From Thalassotalea_B piscium_A (GTDB lineage: Bacteria; Pseudomonadota; Gammaproteobacteria; Enterobacterales; Alteromonadaceae), in the NCBI GenBank assembly GCA_049347715.1, contig CP186339.1:1-64000 (forward strand): 64,000 nt of DNA, read 5' to 3'. Position numbers and translations under genes: made by a program. The notes under the pieces were generated by a model that was not told the DNA's origin, ran no database searches, and worked only from the letters and a program-made list of their open reading frames with translations. How positions within the stretch are numbered: the first letter of the stretch is position 1; every line of letters starts with the position of its first letter. Below, in pieces: positions 59,526 through 64,000 of this stretch.

Positions 59526-61382
59526 ATGAAAATGAAATTGAGTAAACTATTGATAGCAATGTCTCTTGTTGGGTTTGTCTCTGCTTGTACGTTTGATGGC
59601 GAGGATGGTACCCCCGGAGTAAATGGTCAAGATGGTAGCAATGGACAAAATGGTATTGATGGCACAAACGGTGAGAAAGCAGCAACTGGATTAGCTATTT
59701 CGTTAGTAGGGCGTGCGGTACTTAATGTTCAATCACCAGAAGGTGCTGCAGAAATTGTCACTTACCAAACATCAAAAAACTGGATTTATGCCATTAATAG
59801 TTCACTTAAGCCCGCAGTAGTAGAGGTACTTGATGCTAATGGTATTGATGGTCAAGCTCTTGATGTCGATAGTGAAGGCGTTGTTACGGGAACAAACTTA
59901 ACATCAGTTTTTACTCTTAATCTGATGGAAATGACCGGATTAGATGGGGATGCTAATAGTATTGCTATTGATAATAATAATGACTTGCTGGCCGTTGCAA
60001 TAGCTTCAGGTAGTCCTGGAATTAACGGTAGTATTGCTTTTTTTGATATTTCTGGCACTTCACCTATTTTTATGAAGAATGTAACTGTCGGTGATTTACC
60101 CGATAATGTGGTTTTTAATCATGCGGGTACTAAAGTGCTCGTTGCCAATGAAGGTGAACCTGCAGGTGATTACGTGATAGACCCTGAAGGTTCAATTTCA
60201 GTGATCGATATCGAGGCAGGTATTCCTTCTGATACGGCAAAACAACTTGTTTTTACTCAATATAATTCGATGCAAACCGAACTAGAAACGCAAGGGGTTA
60301 AGTTTTCAAATCCATCAGGACAAATGATTAAGGGTGAAATAAGACAATATACGGTAGCCCAAGATCTAGAGCCTGAATATATTGCCATTTCAGATGATGA
60401 TTCTACTGCTTATGTCACTTTACAAGAAAACAACGCTATGGTTATTGTTGATTTAGCAACTAATAATATGCAAATCAAAGGACTGGGATTTAAAGATTGG
60501 AGTCAATATCAACTTGATGTTTCAGATAAAGATGGTGGAATTAATTTCTCAAGTTATCAGCATCTATTTGGTATGTACCAACCAGATACTATTGTTAGCT
60601 ACACGTGGAAAAACGCTAATTTTGCAATTTCAGCTAATGAAGGAGACGGCCGAGAATATATTGCTTTCTCTGGTGATGCTGTGGAAGATGAAGGCAAAGT
60701 AGCATGTGAAACTGACTTCCCCGAAGGGATTTATGAATGGGAAGATGGTGAAGAGGTTTGTATCTCATATACAGATGAAGTCAGGGTTAAGAATCTCAGC
60801 GACTACGGCACTGTGAGTGCTGACCTTGAAGCCTATATTGCAGCGAATGGTGGTAAAAATGGCTTAGGTCGTTTACTGGTAACGAATGCATTAGGTAAAA
60901 ATGAGCAAAATGAATACAGTAACTTATATGCCTACGGTGCTCGTTCTTTTACTATATGGGATAACAATGGTTTAAAAGTATTTGATTCAGGCGATGAAAT
61001 TGAACGAATTACAGCCTCAATTCATGGCGCTGCCTTTAATAATGACGAAGATGAAAATGAAGGTGATACTCGTTCAGATGCTAAAGGACCAGAGCCAGAA
61101 GCATTAGCCGTTGGTAAAATTGGAAGTCAAACGTATGCTTTTATTGGCTTGGAGCGTATGGGGGGCATCTTAGTTTATGATGTGACAAATCCATATAATG
61201 TTAGCTTCGTTGAGTATTTTTATAATCGAGGTTTAGTTGCTGGGGCAGATATTACGGGTGACTTAGCACCTGAAGGAATGAAGTTTATTTCTGCTGAGCA
61301 AAGTCCCACGAACGAAGCGTTACTGATTGTGGGTAACGAAATTTCTGGCTCAGTAGCTGTATGGCAAATTAAAGAGCAATAA
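59526..61382 (+). CDS. Collagen-repeat lipoprotein of the choice-of-anchor-I/alkaline-phosphatase-like type
   Basis: The 618-residue protein has a lipoprotein signal (FVSAC at residues 17-21), then nine Gly-X-Y triplets (about 24-50), then a long beta-propeller-like region with YVTLQENNAMVIVDLATN, EGDGREY, GARSFTIWDNNGLKVFDSGDEIE, KGPEPEAL and LAPEGMKF. This matches the choice-of-anchor-I family, often annotated as alkaline phosphatase-like. Whether it hydrolyses phosphate esters is unproven; the Pho-box-like repeats upstream make a phosphate-starvation role plausible. Cell-surface or periplasmic location is expected. Confidence 0.82.
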   Translation: MKMKLSKLLIAMSLVGFVSACTFDGEDGTPGVNGQDGSNGQNGIDGTNGEKAATGLAISLVGRAVLNVQSPEGAAEIVTYQTSKNWIYAINSSLKPAVVEVLDANGIDGQALDVDSEGVVTGTNLTSVFTLNLMEMTGLDGDANSIAIDNNNDLLAVAIASGSPGINGSIAFFDISGTSPIFMKNVTVGDLPDNVVFNHAGTKVLVANEGEPAGDYVIDPEGSISVIDIEAGIPSDTAKQLVFTQYNSMQTELETQGVKFSNPSGQMIKGEIRQYTVAQDLEPEYIAISDDDSTAYVTLQENNAMVIVDLATNNMQIKGLGFKDWSQYQLDVSDKDGGINFSSYQHLFGMYQPDTIVSYTWKNANFAISANEGDGREYIAFSGDAVEDEGKVACETDFPEGIYEWEDGEEVCISYTDEVRVKNLSDYGTVSADLEAYIAANGGKNGLGRLLVTNALGKNEQNEYSNLYAYGARSFTIWDNNGLKVFDSGDEIERITASIHGAAFNNDEDENEGDTRSDAKGPEPEALAVGKIGSQTYAFIGLERMGGILVYDVTNPYNVSFVEYFYNRGLVAGADITGDLAPEGMKFISAEQSPTNEALLIVGNEISGSVAVWQIKEQ

Positions 61383-61402
61383 TATAGTTTTTTTTCTAAT
61401 CT

Positions 61403-61446
61403 AGACAAAGCGAATATTTCATTAATGTTTGCTTTGTCTTTCCTCT
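61403..61446 (+). terminator. Terminator-like hairpin after the lipoprotein gene
   Basis: AGACAAAGC/GCTTTGTCT (nine bases) extends inward as AA and ATT/AAT pairs with two mismatches, giving a stem of about 14 pairs. A short pyrimidine-rich tract TTCCTCTT follows, so termination is probably moderate. Confidence 0.65.
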
Positions 61447-61471
61447 TATATCCCGCATATTAGTTAACTCT

Positions 61472-61499
61472 TTGACAAAAGTCGCTTACTTTCTATCAA
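61472..61499 (+). promoter_or_regulatory. Candidate promoter of the Slam-like/FecR pair
   Basis: TTGACA (61472-61477), 16-base spacer and TATCAA (61494-61499), giving an mRNA leader of about 115 bases. The leader contains a nine-base hairpin TGGCATCAA/TTGATGTCA (61572-61580 and 61593-61601, one G-T pair) 20 bases before the start codon. Confidence 0.45.
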
Positions 61500-61621
61500 A
61501 ATTCAAGTTGTCATGTATACTTAAAAATTGTTCAAAATATTTATAGTAGACAGTTATTGAGTGTTTTTTTATGGCATCAATAGCTTAAGTTGTTGATGTC
61601 ATATGAAAATCAGGGTTATGA

Positions 61622-62932
61622 ATGAGATATTATGGTTTACTAATAGCGGCGCTTTTACCGCTTTCTTTTGTGTCTTTAGCTGATGATTTTACTAAGTCAA
61701 ACCTGCTTAAAGAATTAAAAACTCAACTTGCTAATAAAGATTATGCGGCTGTATTGGTTTTAACTGATCAATATAGTGATCAATATTTAGGCGAACCAGA
61801 ATTTGATTTTATCTTGGGTGTAGCGGCATTGGAAAGTAATCGCGTTGACCTAAGTGTTTTTGCTTTAGAGCGAGTTGTGAACAATAAGCCAACATGGCAA
61901 GATGCCAAATTATATTTAGCTAAAGCGTATTTTGATACGGCTAACTATCAATCAGCAATAGAACAATGTGAGAATATACTCGCTACCATTGATGGTAGTA
62001 ATAAATTGTATCCATTAGCTGTTAATTTATGCTCAAAGGCTAATCAAAAACTCGCACGACAATCTACTTTCTTTAGACAGGGCATCAAGGCCTCATTTGG
62101 GCATGACTCAAATATTAATGCAGGGACTCAAGAAGAGCGGATATTTTTACCCATTCTTGATGACTTCATCAACTTAGATGAAGCAAGTACTGAAAAAAGT
62201 GATGAGTTTGCGCAATTAAACTATCAATTTAATATGAGTACAGCACTTACCCAAACTTCTAAACTAAGTGTAACTACACAATTGAATGCACTCAGTTTTA
62301 TGAATGAAACTGATTATAATCGTTTAGTTGCTCAATTAGGGGTTGATTACAGTGTTAAAGCAGCGTCTTTTGATGTGAATGTTGGTGGGCGAATTACACC
62401 ACTTTGGTTTGATGGCCACTACTACCGTATGCAGTCGGCATTAGTTACAGGTATTAAAACTAAGCTAAGTGATAACTGGACTCTATCGGGTTCACTTATG
62501 GCAGGAAAAACTAATAACAATCAAAATAAGCGCTTAGATACTAACGATTACTCAATTGGTCTTGGTAGTAGTTATTATCAAGGTAATTGGCGCCACTCAG
62601 TGAATATCGAACACCTTGACGAAGATGGTGAGCTTGACAGTAATAGTAGAACCATAGATTCCATTTCAGTAAATAGCTTATGGTTGCTCAATCAGCAATG
62701 GCTTACTTCCGCGAGCCTCAGTTTTCAAGATCATGACTATAAAGGAAATCATCCCTTTTATTTGCAAAAACGACAAGATAATATTTCGATTTTTTCTACC
62801 TTTGTACAATACACTTTCTCTCAATTACTTACATATCGTTTAAATATAAATATGCAAGATAAAGACAGTAATTTAGATTTATTTTCTTATGATAGAGCTG
62901 AAATTAGCTTGTCTGCACAGATGAGTTTTTAA
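61622..62932 (+). CDS. TPR and outer-membrane beta-barrel protein, Slam-like (DUF560)
   Basis: The 436-residue protein has a signal peptide (MRYYGLLIAALLPLSFVSLA), an N-terminal periplasmic helical region with TPR-like repeats (about 25-140), and a C-terminal barrel of about 290 residues with alternating strand pattern that ends in Phe (SLSAQMSF). This is the architecture of surface lipoprotein assembly modulators (Slam), which move specific proteins across the outer membrane. The next gene starts 11 bases later; AAGGGGA overlapping this stop codon serves as its ribosome-binding site. Slam identity is likely but sequence similarity was not computed. Confidence 0.75.
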   Translation: MRYYGLLIAALLPLSFVSLADDFTKSNLLKELKTQLANKDYAAVLVLTDQYSDQYLGEPEFDFILGVAALESNRVDLSVFALERVVNNKPTWQDAKLYLAKAYFDTANYQSAIEQCENILATIDGSNKLYPLAVNLCSKANQKLARQSTFFRQGIKASFGHDSNINAGTQEERIFLPILDDFINLDEASTEKSDEFAQLNYQFNMSTALTQTSKLSVTTQLNALSFMNETDYNRLVAQLGVDYSVKAASFDVNVGGRITPLWFDGHYYRMQSALVTGIKTKLSDNWTLSGSLMAGKTNNNQNKRLDTNDYSIGLGSSYYQGNWRHSVNIEHLDEDGELDSNSRTIDSISVNSLWLLNQQWLTSASLSFQDHDYKGNHPFYLQKRQDNISIFSTFVQYTFSQLLTYRLNINMQDKDSNLDLFSYDRAEISLSAQMSF

Positions 62933-62943
62933 GGGGACTTTTG

Positions 62944-64000
62944 ATGTTAACAACTAAAATAAATATCGATTCGACAATGGGAATACGACCGTGTTTTTTG
63001 ATATTGGCAACGGTAACGCTAGTGTTATTGAGTTTGTCTACAAAGGCGAGTGTGGCGGGCAAAACTATTCTAGCTAAGGGTGATGTTATCGCGTTGGATC
63101 AAAAAAGTGGTGAAACTCGATCCCTTAAACGACGTTCCGTTATCTATAATGTGGATGAAATCACGACGGGAAAACTCAGTAGAGCTCAATTTAATATGGC
63201 TGATGCGGGATTAATCACGTTAAAAGAAAACTCTAAACTTCTGATTAATGATTATCAATATAATAAAGAAACAAAAAAAGGCTCAGCGACTTTAGAATTA
63301 GTTAGTGGCGGATTACGCTCAATTAGCGGTTTAATCAAGAAAACGGGTGGAGACTATCAAGTAAAAACGCCGGTTGGCAGTATTGGTATTAGAGGGACGC
63401 ATTTTGCCGTTCAAGTTGTCGGGGATAATGTTGTCTTTGGTGTCTACAGTGGCAATATTGATGTGACTTTGCAAAATAACCAAGTGTTATCTCTAGGGGT
63501 AACCGAAGATTTTTCTTTTGCTTCTGTTGATGCCGCAGGGAAAATTACTCAAATGACCCAAGCTCCTCAGATTTTTTCAAAAGGTTTTGTTGATATCACG
63601 AAGGAGAGCACTGCATTAACAAACTCGGAAGCCTCAGTAGAGGGTTTAGTCGTTGATGCAAGTTTATATAATGAATCGGATTTACAAGGCATAAGTGATG
63701 ACTCTATTGCTGAACTGATCAGCCAACGAACGGGGACATTAAACTATAACCAAGTAACACAAAGTTCAATTACTTCTAGTGTTGGTGAAACCAATGGTTT
63801 TTCAATGAATATGGTGGTTGATTTTGATCAAGGCTCCGTACCGGGAGGGACATTGACTTTTTCAGATGAACAAGGGCAGTGGTTTGCTGCATATTCTGGA
63901 CTGATTAATATAGATAAACTTGAGTTAGGGGTTAATTTTGCTTCACATGGAAATAATAAAGCCGAAGGTAATATCTCAGCCGCTTTTGCTAATGGGCTTG
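62944..64000 (+). CDS. Exported FecR-domain protein (3' end outside window)
   Basis: At least 352 residues, open to the right edge. It has a signal sequence (about residues 16-38), then a FecR domain (about 40-170) with the hallmark TPVGSIGIRGTHF at residues 142-154. The part after residue 280 contains glycine-punctuated strands (FSMNMVVDFDQGSVPGG, GQWFAAYSGLI, EGNISAAFANG) that suggest a small beta-barrel domain. It is not a usual FecR sigma regulator, since it has an N-terminal export signal and no cytoplasmic part. It is coupled to the Slam-like gene and may be its substrate; that is inference. Confidence 0.8.
   Translation, partial: MLTTKINIDSTMGIRPCFLILATVTLVLLSLSTKASVAGKTILAKGDVIALDQKSGETRSLKRRSVIYNVDEITTGKLSRAQFNMADAGLITLKENSKLLINDYQYNKETKKGSATLELVSGGLRSISGLIKKTGGDYQVKTPVGSIGIRGTHFAVQVVGDNVVFGVYSGNIDVTLQNNQVLSLGVTEDFSFASVDAAGKITQMTQAPQIFSKGFVDITKESTALTNSEASVEGLVVDASLYNESDLQGISDDSIAELISQRTGTLNYNQVTQSSITSSVGETNGFSMNMVVDFDQGSVPGGTLTFSDEQGQWFAAYSGLINIDKLELGVNFASHGNNKAEGNISAAFANGL

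Overview
The window is a stretch of chromosome from an AT-rich marine gammaproteobacterium. Protein sequences and gene order point to the Alteromonadales, most likely Colwellia or a close relative; this is judged from recognised sequences, not from a database search. It begins at the TTG start of dnaA, so the replication origin probably lies just to the left of base 1. There is no transposase, integrase, phage gene or CRISPR array. The region reads as conserved core chromosome that becomes more accessory towards the right.

Layout. 1-6.1 kb: dnaA-dnaN-recF-gyrB; recF carries two sequences matching the chromosomal parS (ParB-binding) consensus. 6.2-9.5 kb: glyQ-glyS and a convergent tusA. 9.6-16.0 kb: a SPOR/beta-barrel protein, slt, then pepQ-yigZ-trkH. 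16.2-20.4 kb: leftward def-fmt-rsmB-trkA operon (translation initiation, rRNA methylation, K+ uptake), divergent from the rightward LysM gene-dprA-smg-yrdD-purE group (20.5-24.5 kb). 24.8-31.0 kb: acyl-CoA synthetase, tsaC-hemF-dgkA, ompW with an FNR-like promoter site, aroE, a DUF1488 gene and a gamma-class carbonic-anhydrase-like gene. 31.0-37.3 kb: a complete rRNA operon with two tandem promoters, boxA antitermination sites, 16S, tRNA-Ile(GAU), tRNA-Ala(UGC), 23S, 5S, a terminator and then tRNA-Tyr(GUA).

37.3-57 kb: a response-regulator/TPR protein lacking the usual phosphoacceptor Asp, two RhlE-type DEAD-box helicases, a thioesterase, a DsbA-type oxidoreductase, a MaoC-like protein, an AIM24-like protein, a cytochrome c' facing a cytochrome b561, an M61 peptidase, LysR/DoxX, an M16 pitrilysin-like lipoprotein, an AraC regulator and a CWC-proline iminopeptidase pair. 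57-64 kb: an unrecognised alpha/beta-hydrolase-like gene preceded by a possible 23-codon peptide, an AGCS symporter, a collagen-repeat lipoprotein of the choice-of-anchor-I/alkaline-phosphatase-like type behind Pho-box-like repeats, and a coupled pair that encodes a TPR/outer-membrane-barrel protein (Slam-like) and an exported FecR-domain protein cut by the right edge.

The most interesting points are the parS pair inside recF, the Slam-like/FecR pair as a candidate outer-membrane export or surface-display module, the Pho-box-like array, and several well-formed palindromes and terminator-like hairpins, one of them inside the rRNA operon spacer.
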